From Leishmania martiniquensis (lineage: Eukaryota > Euglenozoa > Kinetoplastea > Trypanosomatida > Trypanosomatidae): a stretch of DNA of 64,000 bases. Of the stretch, positions 39,319 to 48,958 are shown piece by piece. The number at the start of each line of letters is the position of its first letter. Position 1 is the stretch's first letter. The translations under genes and the position numbers were made by a program. The DNA lies in contig NC_090149.1 of NCBI RefSeq assembly GCF_017916325.1, positions 2,501-66,500 on the forward strand. The letters are read 5' to 3'. The notes beneath the pieces are model-generated. The model saw nothing but the letters and a program-made list of their open reading frames with translations, ran no database searches and was not told the DNA's origin.

Positions 39319-40896
39319 ATGCCAAGCAACGCTGTCCCTGCGTACGAGGGAAAGCAGAAGGTGTACGCTCTCCTGAACGGGACTTTCCACGCGGCGATTG
39401 TGCTTGAGGTGGCAGAGGACGCCACAAACGGCGGCTTTCTTTACTACGTCCGCTATGTCGAGCAGGACAGCAGGCTGGACCAATGGCTCCCGGCAAGCGA
39501 CCTCAAGGAACGTTACCAGGGCCGCGCGCACCATGGCAGCGGCAGCGTCTATCAGCAGTGCTCCTTGAGTGGTATCAAGACGCGGCGGCAGAGCCATGCA
39601 ACAGGGCAACAGAGTGCGGAGACGGCATTGGTGATGGGCGAAGGGGCTAGCATGCCCACAGAGGTCTCTGCGAACGCGAAAGGCGGGGGTGCCGCCCCGC
39701 ATTTGGTAAAGGTGTCGAAGACGCGCGCGAGACGCGACAGCGCGTTCTTCTCACGCACCAAAAACATATACTCGATCTGCATGGGGCCGTACGAGGTGGA
39801 GACGTGGTACTTCAGCCCGTACCACCTCGCCCGGCCCGAGGTGCAACAGCGACTGCAGGCGGCGTCGCAGTGTGTGACGGGCAGCACGGAACTGCAGTTG
39901 GTGCAATCCAACACGTCCTCGGGTGTCACTAGTGGGCCGAATAGCAGTGTCGCCAGGGTCGGAGGCGGCAGTGGTAACAGCGGGAGCATCAGCGTAGGGG
40001 CTGGTGGATCAAACCGAGGGAGCGGTGCTGGCGCGCGGCCGTGGCCAATCGCTACCCGCTCTTTCTCTCTCCACATATGCCCCTACTGCCTGCGACCTTT
40101 CCTTGACAACGCGGCGGTAGTGCGGCACCTCCAGCAAGACTGCCTGCGGCATCCCCCTGGCAACGAGATCTACCGCGACCCAGTGCGGCGCCTTGTTGTG
40201 CTAGAGCTGGACGGCTCACTGCAACCGACCTTCTGTGAGCACCTCGCTCTCCTCTCGAAGCTTTTTCTGGAGCACAAGGCGCTAGACCATGACATGACAC
40301 CTTTCCTGTTCTACGTGCTGTGCTCCGTGGAGACGCACGGGCTGCAGGTACTGGGATACTTCAGCAAGGAGAAACAAACGCCCGAGCCGTACAACCTGTC
40401 GTGCATCCTGGTGCTTCCGCAGTACCAGAGCCGCGGAATCGGTCGATTCTTAATCGAGCTCAGCTACGAGCTCTCGCGCCGTGAGGGTAAGGTCGGCACA
40501 CCGGAGAAGCCCCTCAGCGACTTGGGTGAGAAGCTCTACCTGGGTTACTGGGCCGACTCCGTCACCATGGCCATTGCCCGGGCCATGGAAGAAGGCCACT
40601 GCGTCTCCATGGACTATCTAGTGCAAGCAACGGCTATGATTCAGTCAGATGTGCTGCGCGCCTTGCAGCACCAGAAGCTTCTAAGCGGACATCAGCTGAC
40701 CATCTCCGAGGACATCGTTGAGCGCTGCTACGCCAAGCGACTGAAAAAGGAGAGAGACATCACGAGCTACACCTTCTACGCCCACTTACTCAGCTGGGCC
40801 CCTGGCCTCTACGAGGAGTTCCGAGGGGTGCCGCCAGTGCCAACGTTCGTGCCTTGGCGTGGCGCACGCGCACCCAACTCGCGAACCAGTGGCTGA
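39319..40896 (+). CDS. MYST-family histone acetyltransferase
   Basis: A 525-residue lysine acetyltransferase. A Tudor-knot/chromo-barrel domain is at about 5-62 (KVYALLNGTFHAAIVLEV and DQWLPASDLKERY). A Ser/Gly linker (about 70-245) holds a short conserved-looking NIYSICMGPYEVETWYFSPY, which is the typical lead-in to the MYST domain. The MYST domain starts at about 250 with a C2HC zinc finger (HICPYCLRPF then HLQQDCLRHPPGNEIYR). Autoacetylated-type Lys is K320 (LFLEHK), catalytic-type Cys is C362 (NLSCILVLP), the acetyl-CoA loop is QYQSRGIGRF (about 368-377), and EGKVGTPEKPLSDLG keeps the catalytic Glu. Leishmania has four MYST enzymes; I believe one is on chromosome 14 but do not assign the number. 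It likely acetylates histone H4 or a variant. Confidence 0.95.
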   Translation: MPSNAVPAYEGKQKVYALLNGTFHAAIVLEVAEDATNGGFLYYVRYVEQDSRLDQWLPASDLKERYQGRAHHGSGSVYQQCSLSGIKTRRQSHATGQQSAETALVMGEGASMPTEVSANAKGGGAAPHLVKVSKTRARRDSAFFSRTKNIYSICMGPYEVETWYFSPYHLARPEVQQRLQAASQCVTGSTELQLVQSNTSSGVTSGPNSSVARVGGGSGNSGSISVGAGGSNRGSGAGARPWPIATRSFSLHICPYCLRPFLDNAAVVRHLQQDCLRHPPGNEIYRDPVRRLVVLELDGSLQPTFCEHLALLSKLFLEHKALDHDMTPFLFYVLCSVETHGLQVLGYFSKEKQTPEPYNLSCILVLPQYQSRGIGRFLIELSYELSRREGKVGTPEKPLSDLGEKLYLGYWADSVTMAIARAMEEGHCVSMDYLVQATAMIQSDVLRALQHQKLLSGHQLTISEDIVERCYAKRLKKERDITSYTFYAHLLSWAPGLYEEFRGVPPVPTFVPWRGARAPNSRTSG

Positions 40897-41313
40897 TGAA
40901 AGCCCACGAGGCGGCAACGGTCACTGTTTTATTCTACCCTACCATCCCACCACCACCCCTATGCGACTGCCGCGCTTTCTTTGGAGCGACTCTGATAGAG
41001 GAGCAGGGGTGGCGAAGGTTGAGGTCTGCATGAGCCTGACACAGCCTGCCGACCAGAGTGAGTGGAGGGCGGCGATGACGGCAAAGCGAAGGTGTCCACG
41101 CGTATGTGAACCTCTCTGGTCATCTTCAGCCCACGCATCATGCCCCCCCTCTCATAGTTCACCCCCCCCCCGCACATCTACGCCGTAGGAGTCGCAAGGA
41201 AGAAGCACAACGAAAGCGACCCCTCACGCACTCTGCAATGGTGACCACCTGTAAGGCGAAAGAAAAGGTCTATTTTTTGGCGGGTGAGCCGCCACTGAGC
41301 CCGCTGAACGCGT

Positions 41314-41340
41314 GCACACACACACATATATATATATATA
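41314..41340. repeat. (CA)n(TA)n compound microsatellite
   Basis: CACACACACACA passes directly into TATATATATATATA. It lies just before the purine/pyrimidine inverted repeat. Confidence 0.9.
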
Positions 41341-41350
41341 ATATGCATGT

Positions 41351-41397
41351 AGGAGGGAGGGGGAAGGGGAGGGTCTTTCTTCCCCCTCCCCCCTCCC
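41351..41397. repeat. Polypurine/polypyrimidine inverted repeat with quadruplex motif
   Basis: The left arm (41351-41373) has four G runs of three or more separated by one or two A, a G-quadruplex pattern. A short TCTTTC spacer leads to a C-rich right arm (about 41380-41397) that can pair with it, so hairpin, triplex or quadruplex structures are possible. Confidence 0.6.
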
Positions 41398-41821
41398 GGA
41401 AGAGATACACCTTCTGCCCTCACAACTCTCTCGGGTGCACTGGGTGGATAATGCAGTGTCACTGCATCCTCTTGTACGGCGCTACATGTATGAGCACGGG
41501 TCTCATCTCTTCCGCTCGCCGACGTATCGCCCACTCGCTTGAAGATTTTGCTGCCCGCTCTCCTCCTCTCCCTCCCACAACACTGCGCGCATCGCATAAC
41601 TGAGTCGCTGTTTCACCGAATCTCCCGTCGCAGCTGCATGAGAAGCAACGCCAGCCCCGTCTCTCGGTCACCGGATTTGTCCGCATAGCAGCCACGACGG
41701 CAGAGTCCCCGAAATATCGCCTCTTTTTCTTCTGGCATCCTCCCACGCGCCCCCCTCCCTCTCCCCTCAGCTCTCTATCTCCATCTACTCGCCATAGGCG
41801 CACGCATCCATTGCCTCTACA

Positions 41822-42373
41822 ATGCGCAGGGCATCAGTCTCAAGCAGCCTCCGGAGCTGGTGCGCTGTGGCGTACCGCTACTGCTCCGCCAGGCCTGCAG
41901 GCGACAGCGCGAAGCTGGACGACTTGGCTGCTGCCTACTCTCAGCTGACGCTGAGAGAGGTGTCTGATCTGCAGCGCCTCATATTCAAGAAACTAGGTCA
42001 CAGTGACGAATTCTACGAGAAGGCGCTGCTGCGCGGCCTCGGTGGCGGTGGTGGTGGCGCGGTCACGATGGCCCCCGCTGTTGCGGCGGCGGCAGCAGCA
42101 TCGGCGGCTGATACCCCGGCCGCTGACGCGGTCAAGACAGAGAAGAAGAAGGTCGAGAAGCTCACGTATGACGTGAAGCTGTCGAAGTTTCCACCCGAGA
42201 TCAAAATCAAGCTCATCAAGGAGCTGCGCAGCGTGACAAATCTTAGCATCGCGGATGCGAAGAAGGCGGTCGAGAAGTGCCCGGGCCTTGTGGCCACAAA
42301 CATGGGGAAGGAGGACGCGGAGAAGCTCAAAGGTCTTTATGAGAAGCTTGGAGCCACGGTGGAGCTCCTCTGA
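41822..42373 (+). CDS. Mitochondrial ribosomal protein bL12m (L7/L12)
   Basis: A 183-residue homologue of bacterial L7/L12, the stalk protein that recruits translation factors to the ribosome. The first ~25 residues (MRRASVSSSLRSWCAVAYRY) form a mitochondrial presequence rich in Arg and Ser. The N-terminal dimerisation helix region is at about 35-70 (DDLAAAYSQLTLREVSDLQR), followed by a Gly/Ala hinge (about 73-105). The C-terminal domain (about 112-183) has the family pattern FPPEIKIKLIKELRSVTNLS, ADAKKAVEKCPG and KLGATVELL at the end. Length is typical for mitochondrial L12. The ATG is the first in frame after the pyrimidine tract. Confidence 0.95.
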   Translation: MRRASVSSSLRSWCAVAYRYCSARPAGDSAKLDDLAAAYSQLTLREVSDLQRLIFKKLGHSDEFYEKALLRGLGGGGGGAVTMAPAVAAAAAASAADTPAADAVKTEKKKVEKLTYDVKLSKFPPEIKIKLIKELRSVTNLSIADAKKAVEKCPGLVATNMGKEDAEKLKGLYEKLGATVELL

Positions 42374-43195
42374 CCGCCGCGAAGGCATTTCAGTGCCCGC
42401 GTGGTGTGTGCGGCGTATCCGCGCTTGCCTGCCTCTGCGTGTTTGTGTGAAAGGCGGCAAGTAAAACGGGCGCCCGGCCGCCTTTGTACTTACGTGCTGA
42501 GGCACACCGCTGATGAGCATGTCTGCTGTCAGTGGTTTGAGCTATGAGAAGTGAAGAGAGCTGACCTGTATGCACTCGGGAGATGATGGGACCGCTAAAG
42601 TGGGCACTGCGCGCTTTCTGTCCGTGTGCATCAACCCGGGTGTGATTGCTGAGTGCGTGTACGAGTGTCTGTGTATGTTTGTATGCGCTATCGTGTCCTC
42701 TTCTGTAGTTAAGAATTGCCCACAAAACAGGCCCGTCATGAGTCGCCAGGACACCACACACACACACACCTCCTCTCCGTTCCACCCTCCTCCTGTCGCG
42801 CAGGCCCCGTGCGGAAAAAGGCAATGCGAGACGCTGGCAAGCGTCACTTCGGGAAAGGGGGGCGAGGAGATGGCGACGCAGCTTCAGCTGCTTCGTCTGC
42901 CCCCTCCTTCCGTATGTATGTTGTTGCCGAAGAGAAGAGCAGCGTCCTGGCTCACCGTCTTTGATCCCTTCCCCCTTTCGCCCCTGCTTGCCTCTCACGA
43001 TTCGCAGACTGGACCATGCAGCGAAGGTGCACATGCACTGATAGGGACAGAAGGGGCAGCTGTGGACTCTCCTACGCAACCGAAACGCAAATTGTAAAAG
43101 AAAAAGGGAAAAGAGAAGTGGAAAGCAGCACAGAAAGCGCAACGTGGCGGCGTTGACTCCCTCAGAGAGGCGGGCGAGCTCGCGTGTTTTCGTGC
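42374..43195. other. Intergenic region bL12m - chromodomain gene
   Basis: About 820 bases. CA repeats at 42756-42770, an A-rich stretch at 43097-43118, and pyrimidine tracts at 42770-42800 and 42965-42990. No gene. Confidence 0.7.
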
Positions 43196-44287
43196 ATGGC
43201 CTACTACACCGTAGAAGACATCACTGATCGCCGCATCAACGAAGATGACGGCGCCATCGAGTACGCGGTGAGGTGGGAAGGGTTCGCCGGCGAAGTCACG
43301 TGGGAAAAGCGGCAGCAGCTAACAGAGAACTGCGCAGAGATGGTGCAGGCAGTGGACCAGCGGTGCATGGACGCCACTGATGAGGAGCTTGGGCGTTGGC
43401 GCGACGGGGAGTGGAGGCTTGACACGAAGCAACCGCCCGCCCCGCCACCGCTGATGGGCGCCACGGCGGGGCCGCGTAAACGCAGCAGGTCAGCCTCTCC
43501 GGCTGCTGCCAAAGACTCTGAGCAGGCAGGAGTGCTGAGCGGACTTCTTCTTCGTCCTCGAGGCGGCTGCAGTGGGGCCGACGGCGCGTGCGCTGCCAAA
43601 CGCGCGGCGGAAGAAGGGGCAATTCTCCTGCTGGGAGAGGTAGTCTTGGCGGAGGAAGCATCGGAGCTGCTGAATCGCCCCGGCAGCTACCAGAAGAAGC
43701 GGAGGCTAGCGGCTGCCAGCACTGCCGTCACCCTTCACACGGCGCCAGCCCTAGACCTCGCGAAGCGCTGGCGTGACACGCATGGGCAAAGCCTCCTGCA
43801 CAGCGCCGAGGTGGCTCAGTCCATTACTCCTTTTCAGCCCAACTTTCGCCTCCACGGCCGCGATCCGGAAATGCTGTGCGCGATAGCGCTGGAGGCGGAG
43901 CGCTCGTCGCACCTGCGCATCATCAGCATCGCGCCTCCGCTCACGACACACAGCGGCTCTGTGTTTGGGCGGCCTGTCACGCTAGACTCTCTTGTAGGAA
44001 AGAGGGACGTGGAGCAGCTGCGGCTGGGTGTGCAGCTCGAGTCTCCGCTCCTCGGCAATGCAGCTCAAGAGCTTGTAAAGCCACACGTGGAGCAGATGGT
44101 TGTGCGGTACATCATTCCTGAGGTGTCTCCTGCCGCCGTCGGCGGTCTGGCCATTCTCACCCCAGAGGTGTTCCCTGTGCAGGGTCGCATCGCCTCGATG
44201 CCACTCTCAGTCTTCCGGACCGTTTATCCACAGCTGCTCATTGACTACTTGCTCCAGAAATCCGTCGTGCTGCATGGATGCATATGA
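43196..44287 (+). CDS. Chromodomain protein
   Basis: A 363-residue protein with an N-terminal chromodomain (about 1-50): YTVEDITDRRINEDDGAIEYAVRWEGF then VTWEKRQQL. The aromatic cage positions are Y4 (first cage aromatic position), W25 and the W of TWEKR. That fold commonly reads methyl-lysine on histones. The central part (about 80-190) is Ala/Arg/Ser-rich. The C-terminal ~120 residues are ordered (about 225-363: LRIISIAPPLTTHSGSVFGR, VVRYIIPEVSPAAVGG, FRTVYPQLLIDYLLQKSVVL) and could be a chromoshadow-like dimerisation module, though I cannot confirm it. The start chosen is the ATG four codons into the open frame, so that the chromodomain begins at once as in HP1-type proteins. The MYST gene lies two genes upstream. 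Confidence 0.88.
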   Translation: MAYYTVEDITDRRINEDDGAIEYAVRWEGFAGEVTWEKRQQLTENCAEMVQAVDQRCMDATDEELGRWRDGEWRLDTKQPPAPPPLMGATAGPRKRSRSASPAAAKDSEQAGVLSGLLLRPRGGCSGADGACAAKRAAEEGAILLLGEVVLAEEASELLNRPGSYQKKRRLAAASTAVTLHTAPALDLAKRWRDTHGQSLLHSAEVAQSITPFQPNFRLHGRDPEMLCAIALEAERSSHLRIISIAPPLTTHSGSVFGRPVTLDSLVGKRDVEQLRLGVQLESPLLGNAAQELVKPHVEQMVVRYIIPEVSPAAVGGLAILTPEVFPVQGRIASMPLSVFRTVYPQLLIDYLLQKSVVLHGCI

Positions 44288-46912
44288 GGGTCGAATGAAG
44301 GGGTCAAGTGCCCCCGCACTCTCGCTCCTTCACTGCCCACACTCCACCGTTGCCGGTGCCCGTAACCCGCTGCATAAGGGTACCCCTTACGCAAGTCTAA
44401 GTCCTTTTCTTTCCCTACAGCTCGCGAGATCGCGCAGCTCTGCAACTGGCACCAGCGGCTCGCATCCTCACATACTGAAAGCCACTGCGTGCCACCCTTT
44501 ATGGCATATTGCATAGCGCACAGCCGAGAAACATTCGAGAAGGGTGCGGTGAGGTCAGGCGGCGGCGCGCACAATCGTCGCGAGCGTGACAGCGCAAGCG
44601 GAGGAAGATGCTGACGAGAGGGCGCTCAAGGCACCCGCCTGTGCTGTGGGGATTCCCTGAGCGCCGGCTACGCCGCTTCTTGTATCACCGGCATACCTGT
44701 CCGCAGAGAAGGAATCCCTCACACACTCATCTGCTCGGCACACATTGGCGGAAAAGGTGAGGAAGAGGGCACAGCTCTCAACGTGCGTGGCATCTCATGG
44801 GGCCCGGCGCCCCCGCTCGGCAGATACCGCACAGCTCCCTGATTCCCTCCCCTATGCCAAACCACCCCTGGTGGGGGTGCCATTGGGTCAAGCACCGACG
44901 GCGAAGGGAAGGTCAGAGCGATGCATCGCTACGGATGCCAGCGGCCAGGCCCCGAATGGCGAAGTGTCGGAGTAGTCTACAACAGTGATTACGCTTATGC
45001 GATTTTTATGGTAGGCGAGGTTTCACCGTGGCTGGGATGCCCATATCACCCGGCTCTCACTCTGCCCACTGCTGTGTGTGTGGGGGGGGGCGGCTGTGCC
45101 ATACACCCCCCCCCGAGGGCAATGCACCATGTGGCGACCGGCATTACAGGTGTGACTTTAGAGTGAAGCGAGAAAGTGCGTGTAGGCGGGCATTGGGGCA
45201 GAGGCTGTGCTCAGGTGACTGAGGCGGCGTATTTGGTGTTACCGTCCCCCCCCGCTGCTTTGTACGGTGTGATGGGCCTATGGCGGGCGGGGGCAAAGCG
45301 GCGTTCAACTCGTGCTTTATGGCAGCGAGTGAGCACTGTGAAGGGGGAAATAGCGCCTCAAGCACATTTTGGGGGGGCAGCCGCGCCTGTGTGTTGAAGT
45401 TGGCGGGGTTTCGCCACCTCGCCAGCGATGCATTGTGTGACGGAAAAGAGTGAAGTCAGTGAAGGTGCAACGCGAGCGAGTCCTGGTCCTGCTAAATCGC
45501 ATCGCACGTGACCCCGTGCAACGTGCGCGGAGCTCGGCGCTGTCATCGTAGTAGGTCTGTGACAGAGTCGCTCTTGACTTGCTTCGGCCGAAACTCCATC
45601 AGCGTTGATTCTGCGTCGTTCTCGGCAACGCTTTACCGTACACGGCAGCTTTTCTCTGGGTGAAAGGCGACCTCCCTCACCCTTTCTCTTTGCCTCCCTC
45701 CACGTACTGTTATTTGCATGGCTTCACGGCCCCGCCGTCACACGCGCACACAAAAAAAACGCGGGACCGTTTGACGTCTCCCTTCCTTCCCCTCCTCCGA
45801 AAAGGCGCAGCGCGCATATGTTTAACAAAGCACGTACACAGAAGAAAAAAAACGCACCCACACAGAGTACATGCGCTCCACTCAGATTGCGAATGCGCGC
45901 GTCGCTGATCTCACACCTTCGCTGTACCATCACCGCGCCTGCTATTATTTTGTTTGTGTGCTCTTATAGAGTTCGCGGTTCCGTCCGGCTCCGCTCTCCC
46001 CATCTGCTCACTCATATCCCCCTAAGCGCGTAACCGCCCCGCCCCTCCCTCGACTCCGCTACACTCGGCCTCAAGGCCTTCCCTCGCCTTATCTCGCCGG
46101 TCCCCTCCGCGCTCTGTGTGCGAGGCCCTTTCGCAAGAAGGTCTGTAAGGGGTATTCGCCCACTGAATTCGCAGAAAAGAAGAACACAGACAGATATACA
46201 GAAGGCACACACTCACCACTCAGACGAGCTTCGCTCACTGCACGCGCAGAGAAGAGGGCGAGGTCCACACATCGACGCTGCACGCCCACTCGCAGGCGCA
46301 CGTTCAGACCTCGCGTTGCTTCCCCCGCCCCCTTTCCTTCGAAGACTCAGTCACCGTCTGTTGTCGTCGCTGACCAATAGCGGGACTGCAGTCACACTCA
46401 CGGACAGTCAAGCACGGAGCCACGGCGTGTGTAGCGCTCCCCGCCTCTCACCGAACGCTTTTGCCCAGTACTGCCGCTGCTGCAGTTCGCCGACCCAAAG
46501 TTTTTGGCACGCAGCAGTCGCGCAAAAAGAGGAGATTAAACTCAACAGAGAAGCGCACCGACCCGATCGCGCACAGACACTCGCATAGACAGAGACGCAT
46601 ATATCTGTGTGTCTGTAAGCCAGAGATCAGCACTTCAGCTGTGAGCGTTGATGCCACGGCTGCCGCAGTGGGCCACAGCAGGTAGCGCAGACACGAGAGG
46701 ACGTGTTCGACCACTTACAGTAGCAGAGTCTGGAAGGCACTGACCTCCAGCGCCGTGTGATCCACCACCACCACCATCACCCTCATCGTCTTCTGCCCAA
46801 ATACACACAAGCCCATCTGAGAGCGTATCGCTTGCGCTCGTCGCGCGCACGCCGACAAGTCCCTGCCGCTGTGTGCACCCTTCTCCCTTTCTTCCCTTCA
46901 TCGCAGCTCACC
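44288..46912. other. Long intergenic region with retroposon copy 2
   Basis: About 2.6 kb. 44288-44784 shows nothing coding-like. The SIDER2-like repeat occupies 44785-45366. From 45367 to 46912 there are CA- and C/T-rich stretches and a run of A at 45752-45759; a 34-codon open stretch at 45448-45551 has coding-like third positions but is too short to claim. T/C-rich sequence at 46869-46904 is the likely splice tract for the next gene. Confidence 0.65.
44785..45366 (+). mobile_element. SIDER2-like short retroposon, copy 2
   Basis: A 582-base copy of the element at 23197-23779, in the same orientation. It differs only in the C run at 45246-45253 (8 against 9). It contains the same internal hairpin CCACCCCTGGTGGGGGTG near its left end and the same G9 run. 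No direct repeat is visible at its borders (TCAACGT before, TTTTGGG after), so it was either deposited without a clear duplication or copied by gene conversion. It sits downstream of the chromodomain gene, probably in or near its 3' UTR. Confidence 0.7.
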
Positions 46913-48958
46913 ATGCCGCAGCTTCAGCAGCTTTCCACGCATGGCGCCGCAGGGTCAGCGTCGCAGTTCATGAAGCCCCAAGGTACGCTGCAGCCATCGG
47001 CCGCATCCTCGCGGGCGCTGGCCCCCCCGGTTCCCAGAGCAGTCCTGTTCAATACAGCGGGCGGCTTTGCGTACCAGGTGATGACCTCCGCCTTTCAAGA
47101 GACAGTGGCGCCAAACGTGTGTATCTTCACGGTGCGGCGAATCCCGGTCGCCAACGCCCGAATTCTGTCTCTGCACCTCGCCGCCGCCGCGAGCTGCAGG
47201 CTACCCTTCTGCGTTGTGGAGTCTGGAGTGACTTGGAACGATGTGGTGACCACGCTGATGCTGCCTCAGCCAGCACAGCCCCCTTCCCAGATGTGTTGGA
47301 ACGTCCAGGTCTTGGGCCAGGACGTCAACAGCGGCGTCTGGGTCCCTATCACGCCCTCGCTATCCTCGCAGCTGGAGACGCGCTACTTCCTCTGCACCGA
47401 CGTCGAGGTGCTGTTCGGGCATTACCAAACCTCCATTCTCTACATGCAGGCAGTTCCGCTGACGGCCGAGACGGCTGGGCCCGATTGGCGTACCCCGCCA
47501 CAGCGCAGCTGCGCCATTGGGGCTACGCCGCCCCCGGCTCCAGTCAAGGCGCCACGCGAGTGGGGTACACCAGCACCGAGCCGAAACGCCTCGCAGCGGC
47601 ACGGGACCGCAAGCGCACCTAACGCACCCGCACAGCGCACAGGTGAATCGAGACCTCGCAGCTTGGCGGTCGACTTCGATTTGGCCGCGCAGAAGTCGTC
47701 GGCACAACCACCCGGCCCCCCAGCAGCGCAGGCAATGTGGTCCCTTGAGGCGTTCGTCAAGCAGCAAGAGCGCTGGGGTCTCCGTTGCGAGGAACTGCGG
47801 CAGCGTGCAGCAGGTGTTACACCGCGGGAAGCGCTGCAGCAGGTGCGTGAGGAGCTGCGTTCGTGCCGTGCTGCTTTTGAGACGGACGGAGCCGTCACAC
47901 CCACCTGTGCAGACAAGGGTGTTGCCACGTGGGCGGTTAGCCTGCTGGAGCACCAATGCGCGATGTTGGCTGACGACGTCTACGCCACGTACACCGGAGG
48001 CCGAAACGAGCACCGCTTTCTCCTTCGCCTGGCTCGCAGTCGTCTTGGTCGCGCTTATCAGTTGGCTTGCAAGGTGATCCATGTCGCCGACTCGGTGCTC
48101 AGCGCTGCTGGAGCGGCGGATGACGCGGGTGCTGTCTCGCCTGACTTTCCCCGCGACTGGCTAGCGCTTCTGCTAGCCTCGCTACGCCTGCGCAGTCTGC
48201 GGCACCTGGCCCTTGCGCACGCCTGTGGGGCTGTGTCGAAGGGACAGCCGCAACCGCTCTGGGCGATGGAGACTCTCGTCGAAGAGGCAGTGCAGACGGC
48301 CGGGTGGATCCTCGAGGCGCTCTTCAGCATCCGCGAGCGCGGCGACGTACCTGGACTGGCGCAAGCTGCGCTGGCGGATACGTTGCTAACATGCGCGCTT
48401 TCCCTCGCTGAGCTAGCAGCGTACCTTTTCACAAACACGTCGCACCGCTGCGAGCTGATGGCCGCCGCGGTGCACGTCTGTCGCGTGCGCTTCCAGCTAG
48501 CACGTGGTGGCGGTGATGTCGACTGGCTGCCACAGTGCGTGAGCGATGTGGTGGCTCGCATGCAGACTAAGTTTGGCAGCATACCGCTGACCTCATCCGC
48601 CTTTACAGACTACGCCGCCCTTATTCGACTGCTGCGGGAATCCGCCGAGTGTGTGGAGATGTGGAACAGGGCAGCGGCTGCGCACGCCGGCACCCCAGAA
48701 GCGGACGGCCAGCCCGAGCCGCTGCCTCTGGGATATACCGTTACAGACCTCACGGTGACGGCAGCTGTGGATGCCGCGTTTGTGCGCGGCAACACTTTGG
48801 TGCGTGAAATTCGCCGCACCACCGCGGCAGTGCAGCGGTGCGCGAACGTGCCTACCTCGTGGAAAGACTCTCCACAAAACGGGCATCGCCGAACCGTCGC
48901 CGAGAGCAGCGAGCACGGTGAGGTCCGCTCGTCACCGCAAGCGCCAGAGGCGTCGTAA
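46913..48958 (+). CDS. Unknown 681-residue protein, beta N-terminus and helical C-terminus
   Basis: I do not recognise this protein. Residues 1-40 are Gln/Ala/Pro-rich. About 45-175 looks like a beta-rich globular domain (VLFNTAGGFAYQVMTSAF, CIFTVRRIPVANARILSLHL, MCWNVQVLGQD, YFLCTDVEVLFGHYQTSIL). About 185-275 is a low-complexity Pro/Ala/Arg linker. The remainder (about 280-660) is predicted helical with many Ala, Leu and Cys (LVVKQQE-like entry, LLLASLRLRSLRHLALAHAC, LADTLLTCALSLAELAAYLF), reminiscent of helical-repeat proteins. No membrane segments or catalytic motifs are seen. The ATG at 46913 follows CTTCATCGCAG CTCACC, a good splice site and start context; the frame above it is repetitive CA-rich sequence. 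Confidence 0.8.
   Translation: MPQLQQLSTHGAAGSASQFMKPQGTLQPSAASSRALAPPVPRAVLFNTAGGFAYQVMTSAFQETVAPNVCIFTVRRIPVANARILSLHLAAAASCRLPFCVVESGVTWNDVVTTLMLPQPAQPPSQMCWNVQVLGQDVNSGVWVPITPSLSSQLETRYFLCTDVEVLFGHYQTSILYMQAVPLTAETAGPDWRTPPQRSCAIGATPPPAPVKAPREWGTPAPSRNASQRHGTASAPNAPAQRTGESRPRSLAVDFDLAAQKSSAQPPGPPAAQAMWSLEAFVKQQERWGLRCEELRQRAAGVTPREALQQVREELRSCRAAFETDGAVTPTCADKGVATWAVSLLEHQCAMLADDVYATYTGGRNEHRFLLRLARSRLGRAYQLACKVIHVADSVLSAAGAADDAGAVSPDFPRDWLALLLASLRLRSLRHLALAHACGAVSKGQPQPLWAMETLVEEAVQTAGWILEALFSIRERGDVPGLAQAALADTLLTCALSLAELAAYLFTNTSHRCELMAAAVHVCRVRFQLARGGGDVDWLPQCVSDVVARMQTKFGSIPLTSSAFTDYAALIRLLRESAECVEMWNRAAAAHAGTPEADGQPEPLPLGYTVTDLTVTAAVDAAFVRGNTLVREIRRTTAAVQRCANVPTSWKDSPQNGHRRTVAESSEHGEVRSSPQAPEAS

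Larger units (their letters stand above)
40897..41821. other. Intergenic region MYST - bL12m
   Basis: About 925 bases with a CA/TA microsatellite and a purine/pyrimidine inverted repeat (own entries), and a pyrimidine-rich stretch 41700-41785 suited to trans-splicing of the next gene. Confidence 0.7.
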
